Assembly (NCBI RefSeq): GCF_029873635.1
Contig: NC_080418.1
Coordinates: 15,417,562 to 15,481,561, forward strand
Length of the DNA: 64,000 nt
Source of the DNA: Malania oleifera
Taxonomy: Eukaryota; Streptophyta; Magnoliopsida; Santalales; Ximeniaceae
Direction of reading: 5' to 3'
The position numbers and the translations under genes are program-made. Under the pieces are notes generated by a model that was not told where the DNA came from, made no database searches, and saw only the letters and a list, made by a program, of their open reading frames with translations. Below, piece by piece: positions 1 through 11,362 of this stretch (positions are counted from its first letter, which is position 1; each line of letters opens with the position of its first letter).

Positions 1-27
1 AATTAAATCATATAATATATATTAATA

Positions 28-67
<40 letters not shown>

Positions 68-163
68 GCTTTAGGAAGTCCAGAGACTTCCTGAATCAAT
101 TAGTAACCAGAAACCCCCCTTTCTTTCATCTCTGTGCAAGCCCCCCCCACCATTTCTCTCGCA

Positions 164-197
<34 letters not shown>

Positions 198-338
198 CTC
201 TGTTCCTCCTTTCCTCTCTCCTCAATTTCCTTGGCCTAACGAGCACCGATCAGAAAACTGAAAATACCACTGGGTTCCATTCTCCTCCACCGACATTTTT
301 ATTAGAGTGGATTTGTCATAGGAGAGACATAGGCACCA
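1..338 (+). mobile_element. 5' part of a Tekay/Del-like Ty3 LTR (element A), split by a later insertion
   Basis: This stretch holds an AT microsatellite (about 34-64), a C run and a CT run (167-195), then ordinary sequence up to the chromovirus target site. The same layout (AT runs, a paired 'aagctt...ctt' motif, CT tract, then leader) recurs in related LTRs at about 39000-39300 and 55670-55830. The sequence resumes after the inserted element at 6002, so 1-338 and 6002-8201 are the two halves of one LTR. The true 5' end lies outside the window or in the AT-rich start. The short reading frame over the CT tract is low complexity and not a gene. Confidence 0.6.
334..338. repeat. Target-site duplication CACCA (left copy)
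   Basis: CACCA precedes the TG of the left chromovirus LTR at 339. The same five bases follow the terminal CA of the right LTR at 5997-6001. This fixes both ends of the insertion. Confidence 0.93.
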
Positions 339-1723
339 TGATGGGGATCAACATGCCTTATGTATCCCTTTTACTGATATGATGACACATGGACGACCTC
401 CCGATCTCCACTCCTTTGCTGACATGGTGACACGTGGACGACCTCCAGATGTCCACTATTGTTTATATCTATTTTGCAGGAACACATGAGATTAGTTGAA
501 GATCATCTACTTCTTTGATGGAAGATTTTTTTATGTGAAGACTTTGCTATTGTGTTAATTTATATTTTTCGTGTATATGTTATTTCAAGATTACTAGGTG
601 CTTGAAGACCATGCTTGAAGACCCAAGTGAAGTATTGAAACAAAGTCCAACTCAAAACCCATGTGGCCCCCACATGGCTCCAATGGGTCCCACACGGTTT
701 TGGCCTTCCTTTTGGAATGTGTTTAAATTTCAAATTTGAATTGTAATAATGCAAGACAACTAAACTTGACTTGTATGCTTATGAGTTGGAGTTCCTTGTT
801 TTTTAGTAAGTATTAATTGTGTTAGGTTAATAGTTGTTGAAAGTTGTTGAGAGTTGTTGTTGAAAGTTATTGAGAGTTGTTGTTGAAAATTGTTGAGAGT
901 TGTTGAGTGTTTAAAGCTTTGTCTCCTAGGCTATGCCTATAAATAGCTTTCTTATTGTAAGAACAAGGGAGATGAAGTTGAAGTTGAATATTGAAGAAGC
1001 ATCTCTTTGCTTGAGCTTGTAAAGCTTGTTCCTCTCCTTGTGAGTGAGTAGTGTGAGGCTACGGCGTTCTCTCCGGAGATCAAGTGGTGAGAGACCACTA
1101 AACTATCCAACGACTCCATCAACCCCTCCTCCATCTAATATTCTCACGGCCCCCATCAACACCACACGGCCAGCGTCTTCATACACCCACACGACGATCA
1201 TCATCTACACTTCATTGCTGTGTTCATCTTGTGATTCAAAGCTTGTACAAAGGACCAACGGTATGACCTAACTACGTGTGGAACAACGTCAAGTCATCCA
1301 AACCAATATCTTGGTAACTTCAATACTTGTGTTTGAATCTTTTTGTATATTTTGTGAACCCTTGCTAGTAGATTAAAATCACATCTTTGAATAGCCCATT
1401 TGATCCATAGATTGCAATATTGGTACTTGCTAGTTAAAATCAATTGTATGAATATTAGTTTGCTAACATAGAACTTTTATTCTTGAATCTTTGAAATAAC
1501 AACTTTTCAGTATATAACTTGATTCCTTTGTGAAAGAACCAATCGGGACTTAATTGCTGGACAAGTCATACACCTTTTCAAAATCCTTGAACATGTGAAA
1601 TAAAACATGATTTATTGTATTTATTTTCGGATAATTAAATTCTTAAATTAAAGTGTTTAAGTGTATGTGCTTGTGTGAGGGTTGAATCGTAAGACATAGG
1701 TCGACCTTTCCCGTCCTACATCA
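339..1723 (+). repeat. 5' LTR of the chromovirus
   Basis: 1385 bp, TG at 339 and CA at 1722-1723, collinear with 4612-5996. It contains a TATA box and short direct repeats of a GTTGTTGAAAGTTG type at about 828-905. These repeats are one of the few places where the two LTRs differ. Confidence 0.93.
938..946 (+). promoter_or_regulatory. TATA box in chromovirus 5' LTR
   Basis: TATAAATAG in a region preceded by GTTGTTGA repeats. It is conserved at the same offset in the 3' LTR (5211-5219). Transcription probably starts about 30 bases downstream. Confidence 0.7.
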
Positions 1724-1726
1724 TCT

Positions 1727-1739
1727 TGGTATCAGAGCC
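1727..1739 (+). promoter_or_regulatory. Primer-binding site for initiator tRNA-Met
   Basis: TGGTATCAGAGCC lies three bases after the LTR end. It is the standard plant retrotransposon primer site, complementary to the 3' end of tRNA-iMet. Confidence 0.93.
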
Positions 1740-2149
1740 TAGTTCGAATTAGGCAAACCCTCTAAGTCCCAACATCTTCATTTTCCATCTGCCATATTGA
1801 TGTGCGATTTTCACTATTAAAACCTTACCATCTTCAAAAACCTTAAACACAAGAGTTGTGGACAATTTTCTTAGATTTCTTTTGACACTAAGATTGCCTT
1901 ATTTGGAGTTCTGTAGAAAAAGTTATACCCCAAATACCAAAAGGTGTTTACAGTTGAAAATCCTTTAGCAGCTCTCGGGTTTCCAGAAAAACGTGTGACG
2001 GTTTTGCCAAGAACAGCCCATCTATACTCTGAATTTTGGGTATTTGGACCTCAATTATGTTATGTTTACACTTGACCTTACCTTGTGTAACCAAACACCA
2101 TTCCAAAGGGCTGCCCTAGTGCTCTCCGAATCCTTTCCCAACCCCTAGG

Positions 2150-3170
2150 ATGTCTACTCAAGTCGGGAATCCTCATCGAGGTCGTAGGATTCATGTTGAG
2201 AGAGAGCCACTTATGACTCCTAGAGAAAGACCTTCCCTCCCTCCACAAAGGAGAGTGAGTTGCCAAGATGACATTGCTAGGATACCCCCACGTCATGAGC
2301 CCTATGCCCAACATTGGGATAATGAGGACTATGACGTTGATGACCTTCATATTAGGAGACCTTGCCGTAGGGATCGTCATTATTTTTTACATTGATGAAA
2401 TGAGGATAAAAGCCCCCACCTTTGATGGACAAAAGGATCCTAAAGTCTTTCAAGATTGGTTGACTGGAATGGATGCCTATTTTGAGTGGTGTAAGATGCA
2501 TGACTCACACCGAGTGAGGTTTGCAAAAATGAGACTAACTGGGCAAGCCAAACTCCATTGGATAAACATTGAGAGGCAAGAAGCGAGGTTAAACCATAGA
2601 CCCATTGAGCATTGGGATCTAATGAAGGATAGGTTAAGGGAGAAGTATGCACCCCTTAGTTATAAAGAGCACCTTATAGATCAGCTTTACGACTTGCGTC
2701 AAGGTAGCATAACTGTTCTAGAATATATGAATCAATTCGATAAGATGACTGTAAGATGTGGTGTCTATGAGACTGATAGTCAACAGACCTCCCGATTTTG
2801 CCTAGGATTAAAGCTTGAACTGAGGAGAAAACTGTTCCCATATCACATTGAGTCCCTTGAACATGCCTATAGTTTAGCTTATGAATTTGAGCAAATGACT
2901 AAAGGGCACATGGGAAAACAGTTTGATACCTCTTCCAATGAATCATACTCTCACCAGATTCAGAGTTATGAAAAGTCCCAACCAGCGCAATTAGGTCAAG
3001 TTGCTTCCCGAGGGAGCAATCCCACGGACCAAAAACCTATGGACAAAAGGAAAGCACCTATGACTAGATCCTCTCACCAAAGTTCTGGCTATGCAGTGTG
3101 CTTTAGGTACCATAAACAAGGACACTTTCCCAAACAATGTCCCACTAGGAACTTGGCACTTGATAAGTAA
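2150..3170 (+). pseudogene. Chromovirus gag (capsid/nucleocapsid), frameshifted
   Basis: Gag packages the element RNA into cytoplasmic particles. An ATG at 2150 opens an Arg-rich N-terminus that runs out near 2395. The capsid domain continues in another frame from about 2380, beginning around APTFDGQKDPKVF and including LYDLRQGSITVLEYMNQF, so one frameshift separates them. The nucleocapsid zinc knuckle near 3100-3140 reads CFRYHKQGHFPKQC. The second Cys of the usual CX2CX4HX4C pattern is Tyr, so it probably cannot bind zinc normally. The frame stops at 3168-3170 just before a Lys-rich linker. Gag is the best-preserved part of the element, as is common in copies mobilised in trans. Confidence 0.85.
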
Positions 3171-3961
3171 GATGGTGAGAAAAAGAAGAAGGAAAAGAAA
3201 GAAACTAGTGGAGAAACCTTGAATATCATAAGTGAAGAGCCGTTTGAGCAGGAAAGTCAAGATACACAAGAAGTGTTGGTGGTTGTTACTAAGGAGACTG
3301 AAATGGCCCTTTCTGAGAAAGAAACACTCGTAGAAGTATCATCCCTACCTTCTGAATTTAAGGATGTCATCTTTGAGTCACCTAGTGAGTCATCTCCCAC
3401 AAGAGACAATCAGCATATCACTGACCTTGTTCCTTATTCATCTCTGCCTCATTTACCACATCATAGAGTGAACCCGATAGAACATGAGGAGCTGAAACAA
3501 GTGAATAAATTGAATGAACATGACTTTGTTCATAAGAGTTTAGGTCCACTTGCCTGCCCTACTTTCCCTAATCCCAAGGAAGATAACACTTTGAGCACAT
3601 GCATCAATGATAGAGCACCCAACAAGATTCTCATCGAGCATAGGTTTCTCAAAACCATTGTTTCAAATAAAGATGTACAACTCATAGGTTACTTCTTGAA
3701 AGCCTTAAGGACCATGTTAGGCACCAAACTTAAATGTTCTAGTGCTTACTATCCCCAAACTAATTGTCAAGTTGAACTAGTAAATAGGAGCCTTAGGGAC
3801 CTATTGAGATGTAAGGTAGTTGAAAACATTATATCTTGGGATTTATTCCTTCATGTGGCTAATTTTACATTCAGCAGTTTAGTGGATAGGACCGCAATAC
3901 TCAGCCCATTTCAGGTTATTACAAGATATAGTCCTAGAAAGCCTGTCCACTTAAGTCTAGA
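3171..3961 (+). pseudogene. Chromovirus pol remnant: RT N-terminus fused to integrase core
   Basis: Downstream of the gag stop the same frame continues through a Lys/Glu-rich linker. It then reads the start of reverse transcriptase (a SLPHLPHHRVNPIEHEELKQ segment, then a CINDRAPNKI segment resembling VDSRAINKI). At about 3645-3655 it jumps into the integrase core (VSNKDVQLIGYF, then PQTNCQVELVNRSL). Everything between, including the RT YxDD motif, RNase H and the integrase zinc domain, is deleted. In integrase the SDRD motif reads SNKD, so a catalytic Asp is replaced by Asn. The Glu of the QTxGQTE motif survives. A frameshift near 3955 separates this part from the C-terminal domains. Confidence 0.82.
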
Positions 3962-4611
3962 GTGAGCGAGCCGACTGATGCTTTTGCAAAGCATATACAC
4001 AATTTATACTCTGAAATAAGAATGAAGGTTAATTTGAATCATGAACATTATAAATCTACTGCGGACCTACATTGCATGTTGAAAGAATTTTCAAAAGGTG
4101 ATATGGTTATGGTCCAGATTCATCCTGAGCAGATTCTTGTAGGAAAGGGGAGGAAGTTACATGCTAACAAGATGGATCATTTCAAAATTTTCAAGAAAAC
4201 TAGTTCTGATGCTTACATGCTTAATATTCCTATTGATTTTAGCATAGACAATGTTTTTAATGTTGAAAATCTAACCCTTTTTCTTGTAGCATCTTATTTT
4301 ATGGAACCTTCAAATTCTAACCTTGCAGGTGACCCCACTCCATTTCCCACTCCTTTTGACCCTGAAAACCCAAAATTGCCTTTGCCTCCACCCTTACCTA
4401 TGCCCAAGTACCTTGATGTAATCTTGGATGACAAGCTAAAGTTCACACGAGCAGGATCATATCAAAAGTTCTTTGTCAAGTGGAGAGACAAACCACTTAT
4501 TGAGAGAAGCTGGATATTTAAAGAAGGCCTCTTTCATCGCACTTCAAAATTGTATTCCCAATACATCACCTCTAAATCTTCAGAGAAGAATTCTTTTGGG
4601 CCCGAGAGAGA
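3962..4611 (+). pseudogene. Integrase C-terminal domain plus chromodomain
   Basis: This frame reads SEPTDAFAKHIHNLYSEI, then KEFSKGDMVMVQI and KIFKKTSSDAYMLNI, the C-terminal integrase region of plant Ty3 elements. After a Pro-rich linker it gives a chromodomain-like segment (RAGSYQKFFVKWRDKPLIER then SWI). Chromodomains steer integration toward heterochromatin and define chromoviruses. The frame runs on into the LTR, which is not meaningful. The sequence just before 4612 (GGGCCCGAGAGAGA) is the likely, rather poor, polypurine tract. Confidence 0.82.
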
Positions 4612-5996
4612 TGATGGGGATCAACATGCCTTATGTATCGCTTTTACTGATATGATGACACATGGACGACCTCCCGATCTCCACTCCTTTGCTGACATGG
4701 TGACACGTGGACGACCTTCAGATGTCCACTATTGTTTATATCTATTTTGCAGGAACACATGGGATTAGTTGAAGATCATCTACTTCTTTGATGGAAGATT
4801 TTTTTATATGAAGACTTTGCTATTGCGTTAATTTATATTTTTCGTGTATATGTTATTTCAAGATTACTAGGTGCTTGAAGACCATGCTTGAAGACGCAAG
4901 TGAAGTATTGAAACAAAGTCCAACTCAAAACCCATGTGGCCCCCACATGGCTCCAATGGGTCCCACACGATTTTGGCCTTCCTTTTGGAATGTGTTTAAA
5001 TTTCAAATTTAAATTGTAATAATGCAAGACAACTAAACTTGACTTGTGTGCTTATGAGTTGGAGTTCCTTGTTTTTTAGTAAGTATTAATTGTGTTAGGT
5101 TAATAGTTGTTGAAAGTTGTTGAAAGTTGTTGTTGAAAGTTATTGAGAGTTGTTGTTGAAAATTGTTGAGAGTTGTTGAGTGTTTAAAGCTTTGTCTCCT
5201 AGGCTATGCCTATAAATAGCTTTCTTATTGTAAGAACAAGGGAGATGAAGTTGAAGTTGAATATTGAAGAAGCATCTCTTTGCTTGAGCTTGTAAAGCTT
5301 GTTCCTCTCCTTGTGAGTGAGTAGTGTGAGGCTACGGCGTTCTCTCCAGAGATCAAGTGGTGAGAGACCACTAAACTATCCAACAACTCCATCAACCCCT
5401 CCTCCATCTAATATTCTCACAGCCCCAATCAACTCCACACGGCCAGCGTCTTCATACACCCACACGACGATCATCATCTACACTTCATTGCTGTGTTCAT
5501 CTTGTGATTCAAAGCTTGTACAAAGGACCAACGGTATGACCTAACTACGTGTGGAACAACGTCAAGTCATCCAAACCAATATCTTGGTAACTTCAATACT
5601 TGTGTTTGAATCTTTTTTTATATTTTGTGAACCCTTGCTAGTAGATTAAAATAACATCTTTGAATAGCCCATTTGATCCATAGATTGCAATATTGGTACT
5701 TGCTAGTTAAAATCAATTGTATGAATATTAGTTTACTAACATAGAACTTTTATTCTTGAATCTTTGAAATAACAACTTTTCAGTATATAACTTGATTCCT
5801 TTGTGAAAGAACCAATCGGAACTTAATTGCTGGACAAGTCATACACCTTTTCAAAATCCTTGAACATGTGAAATAAAACATGATTTATTGTGTTTATCTT
5901 CGGATAATTAAATTCTTAAATTAAAGTGTTTAAGTGTATGTGCTTATGTGAGGGTTGAATCGTAAGACATAGGTCGACCTTTCCCGTCCTACATCA
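4612..5996 (+). repeat. 3' LTR of the chromovirus
   Basis: 1385 bp, same length as the 5' LTR and collinear throughout, with a TATAAATAG at 5211-5219. It ends CA at 5995-5996 and is followed by CACCA. Differences from the 5' LTR are scattered single-base changes, mostly transitions. Confidence 0.93.
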
Positions 5997-6001
5997 CACC
6001 A

Positions 6002-8201
6002 CTCCTAGGGTAAGGTAACCTCTCACTCTCTCCTCAATTTCTCCTTAAATTTTTACGCAAATCGACGATCGGACATCACCACAAGGTCCTAGGCTCGTTC
6101 CTTGTCATGTAAGTCGAAGCAGAATTTTAATTTAGGTTTCCTAGGCACCACTCCGAGGTTAGGGTAGGATAGTGGGAATATATCCGTTAATTATTTTTTT
6201 TTTAAATTTAATTAGTATCGGGAGGGTGTGGCCCTATAAAATATTAAAATAATTATTATTCTGAAGAGTTGAATTGATTAATTTGGGGGAAATATGATTT
6301 CAGGGTTTTGAGTTCCGAGCGCCGCAGGCGTAGGATTTGGGTTTTAACGGACCTCTTAGTAAGTTAGGTAAGGGGAATAAATTATTATAGTTATTTTGAG
6401 AACTACAAGTTGAATTAATATGTAAAAATGAGAATATGATATTTTGCTTGAAATTATTATGATACGAATATTAAACGAAATAGTGTTGTATATGATTTAT
6501 ATTGGAAATGCTTTTGAAACTGGGTGTGTAATTTGCACTGCGAATAATAAGATTATGTTATATATTTATTGAAAGGTTTTATGCAAAAATAAAGATAATG
6601 GAAACAAGTTATGTTTTATATATTGAACTGAAATAATATGAGATTGGAAATATGGAAAATGTTGAAAAGTGGCATACAAAACTGTTCTATTGAGAAATTT
6701 TGAAATACGTGAAATGAGAAATATACTATTATGAGAATGGAATGTGTACTGAAAAGATGAGAAAGAAACAAAAAATGATGGGAATATTGAAATGTGATAT
6801 ATACCATTGTAAGATGAAATATGAATACTGAAATGTGAATATGAAAATGTGAATATTGCAATGTAAATATCTTAATGTGAATGCTGAAATGTGAGTACTG
6901 AAATGTGAGTATGAAAATGTGAATATTGTAATGTGAATACTACAATGTGAATGTTGAAATGTGAATATTGGAATGTGATTATGGAAATGTGGACATTGTA
7001 ATGTGAATACTGCAATGTGAATACAAAATATGAATAATGAAATGTGGAAATGAGAACCCTAATGGACAGTTGTTGATAAAGAGCACGGTACCATTGCTAG
7101 TGAGGTGTTAGTGAAACCACATGATCTCATGGAGAGTGTGGCGTGACAGTCAATTAGGCCTTTAGAGAGATGTTGACTGCCCTTGGGTTCGGACTAGGCT
7201 GCGGTGGGCTAATCGTATTACAGACGGACAGGTAGAGTTCTTATTTTGATCTAACCAGGTAAACCAACCATGGTTTAGATCCAGCCTTCAGGCCGCACAA
7301 CCTTGACCATGGGGGGAAGCATGGTGTGGAGAATATCCTCAGTGCAGCCATGAGTTATAGAAGGCACATAGATTGGTGATCTAGGACACTCATGAGCTAG
7401 ATGTGAAATGGAAATGATAAGTGAAAGAGCGTGATTTTAATAACATAAATAATTAGGGCAAAGTAAAACTCTCTACCTGAGGGCTTACTGAGTAAGGTGA
7501 GTGCCTTGATAAGTATCAGTTGCAGCCTCACCTAAGTTAATCGGGTAAGGTTACAAACGATATCATAACAGAGGGGAGCTATATATATGGGTGTGTAATC
7601 TCCCCTATCCTCGAGAACTTTCGTTGATAAATATGGGTTACATGTGGATAAATTTGAAAAAAAGAATGGAATTAATGCTTATAAAAGCTTATGTTTTATA
7701 TCTATATGATTATTAGTATAATTGGTATATTTTCTCAGATGGTATTATCACCGAAATGGGTATATTATGATATAACAAAACTCATATTTCCAGACATTGT
7801 AAATAATTTATTTCGTCATACTGAAATGTGTCTCACCCAAATATCTTATATTTTAGGAAACCGAGACAGACCAGGTAATAGAGCTCCGTGATAGAGAGGA
7901 GCTAGTAGTTTGATAGACAGGGTGAGTGTTTTGTTTAGGGATATATGATTCCTAGTATACGTGTTAGGTTTTTAGGGATGGGTATGGTTGTATAGGACTT
8001 TGGGTATCTGTATTCTGGATGGTTTGTAAATATTGACTTCCGCTGTTGGGAATGTGTGTATATAGTGAACTTATTACCCTGTGCCCGACTTGAGGTTGGG
8101 TTATGTTTAAATGGTATCAAAGTTTTTGACGTGGCCAATGTTTGATTGATATTTATTATTTATCTTATAAGGAAAAAAATGGTATGAAAATTGAGGCGTC
8201 A
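6002..8201 (+). repeat. Remainder of the Tekay/Del-like LTR of element A
   Basis: The interrupted LTR continues here. It contains 'aggtaacc' leader-like repeats, an AT-rich stretch with a minisatellite (about 6830-7050), and a block at 7080-7330 (gcacggtaccattgct, ggctgcggtgggct, ggccgcacaacc, ccatggggggaa). That block is clearly related to 40310-40570 and 56700-56960. The LTR ends GTCA at about 8198-8201, six bases before a primer site. There are no genes in it. Confidence 0.75.
6830..7050 (+). repeat. Minisatellite of AATGTGAAT-type units inside the LTR
   Basis: About a dozen imperfect units of 14-18 bp built on 'tgaaatgtgaata' and 'tgtaatgtgaata'. Related LTRs have different tandem arrays at the equivalent place (39900-40200 and 56465-56660). 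Confidence 0.8.
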
Positions 8202-8206
8202 TAGTT

Positions 8207-8219
8207 TGGTATCAGAGCC
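8207..8219 (+). promoter_or_regulatory. Primer-binding site (initiator tRNA-Met) of element A
   Basis: TGGTATCAGAGCC right after the LTR end, followed by 'taggttattaggttttgcagac', nearly the same leader as at 41225. This ties element A to the Tekay element at 38837. Confidence 0.88.
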
Positions 8220-8609
8220 TAGGTTATTAGGTTTTGCAGACTTTAGTAAACAGCGGAATATAATACCAGAGTAAAGGAATGAATTTTGATGAGTGTAAGA
8301 GATGGGTAGATTGATGTATGAATTAGTTTTTGTTAGAGGATGATATTGAGGAGTTTTGCATTCTATCTTTCGGCTTGGAGGCAGGAGTTCCTTGGTTGTT
8401 ATTGTGATTTTCCTAGGGTGACGACTTCAGGAAAATCATAGTAGCCTATTGCCAGTTCTTGATTCTAAGTGGTAGGATTGAATCTTAAGTGGTAATTGAG
8501 GATGTTATAACGAATGGTTATAGAATAATATTTTATGAGTTATTGTCTAATTAGTGTGTTGGCTGTGTGATAGTAATTGATTTCCGACACTTGTTGTTCC
8601 CTTTGCAGG

Positions 8610-9340
8610 ATGGACCCTAGGAATAGTAACACGAATGCTGGAGGTGATGGGGCAGGACCTTCCACTATGGGTGGTGAAGACCTCGATGCAGTGCTACGTA
8701 GCATCACTTAGCAGGTGATGGCAGAGATGGCTAGGAGCTCGGGGGAGCGAAGCTGCACGATTGAGTAGTTCACGCGCATGAAGCCCCAGTTGTTCTCTGG
8801 GGGGGGGGGGGGGAGGGGCAAACCATTATTGGCTAAGAATTGAGTCTAGGATATTGAGGACATGTTGGCAGTGCTCCCTTGTACTGAGGAGCAAAAAGTG
8901 TCCTTTGCTGCATTCAAGTTGATTGGAGAGGCAAAACGCAGGTGGAGATTAGCAAGATTATTAGAGGAGCAGAGATCTGATCCTGTAGTGATGACGTGGA
9001 GCCGCTTTAGGGAGATCTTTTTTGAGCGGTACTTCCCTTATACTATTAGAAGCACTAAGGTAGCGTAGTTCTTGTACTTGACGCAGGGGCATATGATGGT
9101 ACAACAACATGTAGCTAGATTTATCGAACTATCCAAGTTTGCCTCCTCTCTATTCAATATGCTATAGGAGGCACTTGGGAGAATACCGGGTCAGAGAGAT
9201 GGTATGTTACTGATGCCATCAGCCGGGCCACATGGCGAAAGATTGCAGAGCACTGCCAATGAATACACATGCTCCTAGACTATATCGGGGATGTCACCAG
9301 GCACCTCGAGGTGGACAAGAGAGGAATACCGCCCTAGCAT
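8610..9340 (+). pseudogene. Element A gag, broken
   Basis: It starts MDPRNSNTNAGGDGAGPS at an ATG after 'tttgcagg', matching the MDQEGNSA start at 41513. It has in-frame stops (for example in SIT*QVM and TIE*FTR) and a G homopolymer at about 8799-8813 where the FSGG motif should continue. The capsid core at 8862-9068 reads EEQKVSFAAFKLIGEAKRRW then FFERYFPYTIR. After about 9130 the capsid C-terminus is deleted and the zinc knuckle follows out of frame near 9195-9250. This is Tekay/Del-type gag by similarity to the copy at 41513. Confidence 0.78.
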
Positions 9341-9965
9341 GAGTCTATGCACTGACACCGGGAGATGCTGAGGCGATAGGAGATGTTGTGACAGGTACTG
9401 TTTCAATACTGTCATATAAAGCTATTGCCTTATTTGATTCAAGGGCAACTCATTCTTTTATTGCCCAATAATTTGTTAAATTTTGTGGGATAGAAACTCA
9501 GCAGTTCGACATTATTTTGTCAGTTTCTACACCGACTGGAGCTATAGTGTTGTGTAGAAAAGTACTCAGGAATTGTCCACTCTGTATTTTGGCGAGGTCT
9601 TTACCAGCTAATTTGGTGATTTTAGAGATGCATGGGCTCGAGGTGATTCTAGGGATGGACTGACTAGCTTCTAACTACGCCAGTATTGACAGTTATTAGA
9701 GAAAGGTAGTTTTTTGACCTTCAGAAGGACAGGAGTACAAATTTGTGGTGTCATGTGTGCGCACCCCACCACAATTGTTATCTGTCATTCAGGCGAGGAG
9801 GTTGTTGCTAGAGGGTTTCCAGGGATATTTGCCTTGTGTGAAGGTGGTATCAGAAAGGGAGTTGAGATTAGAGGATATCCCGGTAGTGAGGGATTTTCCT
9901 GATGTATTCCCCGAGGATTTGCCAAGACTACCTCCTGAACGAGTCAACCTAAGGTCAGGTAGAGC
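9341..9965 (+). pseudogene. Element A aspartic protease and protease-RT linker, truncated
   Basis: Reads GDAEAIGDVVTGT then ALFDSRATHSF. The catalytic DSGATHSF motif has Gly changed to Arg. LEMHGLEVILGMD follows, then a stop where Trp is usual. The linker before RT (SVIQARRLLLEG, VVRDFPDVFPEDLPRLPPE) is present, and the element is cut off there. No RT, RNase H, integrase or 3' LTR is seen on this side. Confidence 0.75.
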
Positions 9966-10455
9966 ATCAATTTAAATCAGATGATATGCATGCACAATTG
10001 AAACCTAATTTACTATTACAACTTTAAAAAAAATAAAATCTTCATGCTTTGCTCCTTTACAATCCTATAGGTTACATTTATTAGAGAGAGGTAGTGTTCA
10101 GACCTTCAGGAGGACAGGAGTATAGATTTGTGGGGTCATGTGTACACACCCCACCACAATTGTTATCCGTCATTCAGGCGAGGAGGTTGTTGCTAGAGGG
10201 TTGCGAAGGATATTTGGCTTGTGTGAAGGTGGTATTAGAAGGGGAGTTGAGATTAGAGGATATCCTGGTAGTGAGGGATTTTCCTGATGTATTCCTCGAG
10301 GATTTTCCAAGACTACCTCCTGAATGAGTCAACCTAAGGTCAGGTAGAGCGTCAATTTAAATCAAATGATATGCATGCACAATTGAAACCTAATTTACTA
10401 TTACAACTTAAAAATAAATAAAATCTTCATGCTTTTCTCCTTTACAATCCTATGG
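9693..10455 (+). repeat. Two tandem 385-bp copies of the truncated element A end
   Basis: 9693-10070 and 10078-10455 are near-identical. Each copy holds the same protease-RT linker coding piece followed by about 110 bp of non-element sequence (from 'gagtcaacctaaggtcagg' to 'acaatcctat'). The duplication therefore happened after the element had been truncated and joined to flanking DNA. The second copy starts about 7 bases after the first. Confidence 0.85.
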
Positions 10456-10559
10456 AATACACCTATTAGTGTGCTAGTTTAGGTGCTCTATACGACTTCC
10501 ATTCTGCATCTGTTACTTGTGCTTACAAACATATAAACCTATTCACTCAATACACAAGT

Positions 10560-11360
10560 GAGATGCTGTGGTTTGTCATAATCAACATAGGGATTGTACT
10601 AAAAAAAGTCAACACTATCCATTTTCCGTCTAATGAAACCATTTTCTAACAAGAAGCCACCTAACCGTTCGTACCAAACTCTAGGAGTTTTTTTTTTAAT
10701 CCATATAAGGCTTTGGTTAGTCTAAATACATGATTAGGAAAATGAAAGTCCTCAAAACCAGGGGGGTTGTGCTACATATTCTTCTTCATTTATGAATCCA
10801 TTTAAAAATGCACTCTTCACATCCATTTGATAGAGTTTGAAATTCTTGTGTGATGCATAGGCTTGTAGCATTTTAATTGCTTCCATTCTAGTTACGGGGG
10901 CAAAGGTTTCATCATAATCTATTCCTTCTTCTTGATTGTAACCTTGAGTTACCAGTCTAGCCTTGTTACGAACTACAATGTCGTTCTTATCCTTCTTACT
11001 CCTAAAACCCTATTTGGTGTCGATTACCGATTGATCAGTGGACCTAGGAACTAACTTCTAAACTTTATTTCTTTAAAATTGATTTAGTTCCTCTGGCATG
11101 GCTACTATCCATGGATCATCATTTAATGCTTCATTTATATTCTTTGGTTTCTCTTGAGAATGGAAAGCACAATGATTGCATAGATTCTTCAATGATGATC
11201 TAGTGGACACCCCTCATGCTGGTTTACCTATAATTTGGTCCTCAGGCTGATTCCTTACAAACTTTCATTCCTTAAGCAATTCAGACTGATCTAGAGAGTT
11301 GTCCTTCAAAGGTTCGCTTGTTTCTTTACTCTCGTCCTTTACTTCTTGAATTTCTAGGTC
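10560..11360 (-). pseudogene. Ty1/copia reverse transcriptase remnant
   Basis: Minus-strand translation gives [20 protein letters not shown], then [18 protein letters not shown] and [16 protein letters not shown], which is the N-terminal half of copia reverse transcriptase. Stops and small shifts break it. The YVDD motif and RNase H are absent because the remnant ends near 10560. It is collinear with the integrase and protease segments that follow up to 13160 on the same strand. Confidence 0.8.
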
Positions 11361-11362
11361 TT

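Larger units (their letters stand above)
339..5996 (+). mobile_element. Internally deleted Ty3 chromovirus LTR retrotransposon (complete ends)
   Basis: A 5658-bp element with two 1385-bp LTRs starting TG and ending CA, a primer site for initiator-tRNA-Met, gag, pol remnants, a chromodomain, and a 5-bp target duplication. Pol jumps from the start of reverse transcriptase directly into integrase, so most of RT, RNase H and the N-terminal integrase is missing. Gag-pol also carries a stop and frameshifts, so it cannot move on its own. By eye the LTRs differ at about 22 of 1385 positions (about 98.4% identical), so the insertion is fairly recent and was presumably driven by enzymes from another copy. 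It inserted into the LTR of an older Ty3 element. Confidence 0.92.

Noticed and set aside
134-382. 82-codon frame MQAPPTISLAVLS with Leu/Ser run
   Set aside because: It is a translation of the CT microsatellite and crosses into the chromovirus LTR at 339, so it is not a gene.
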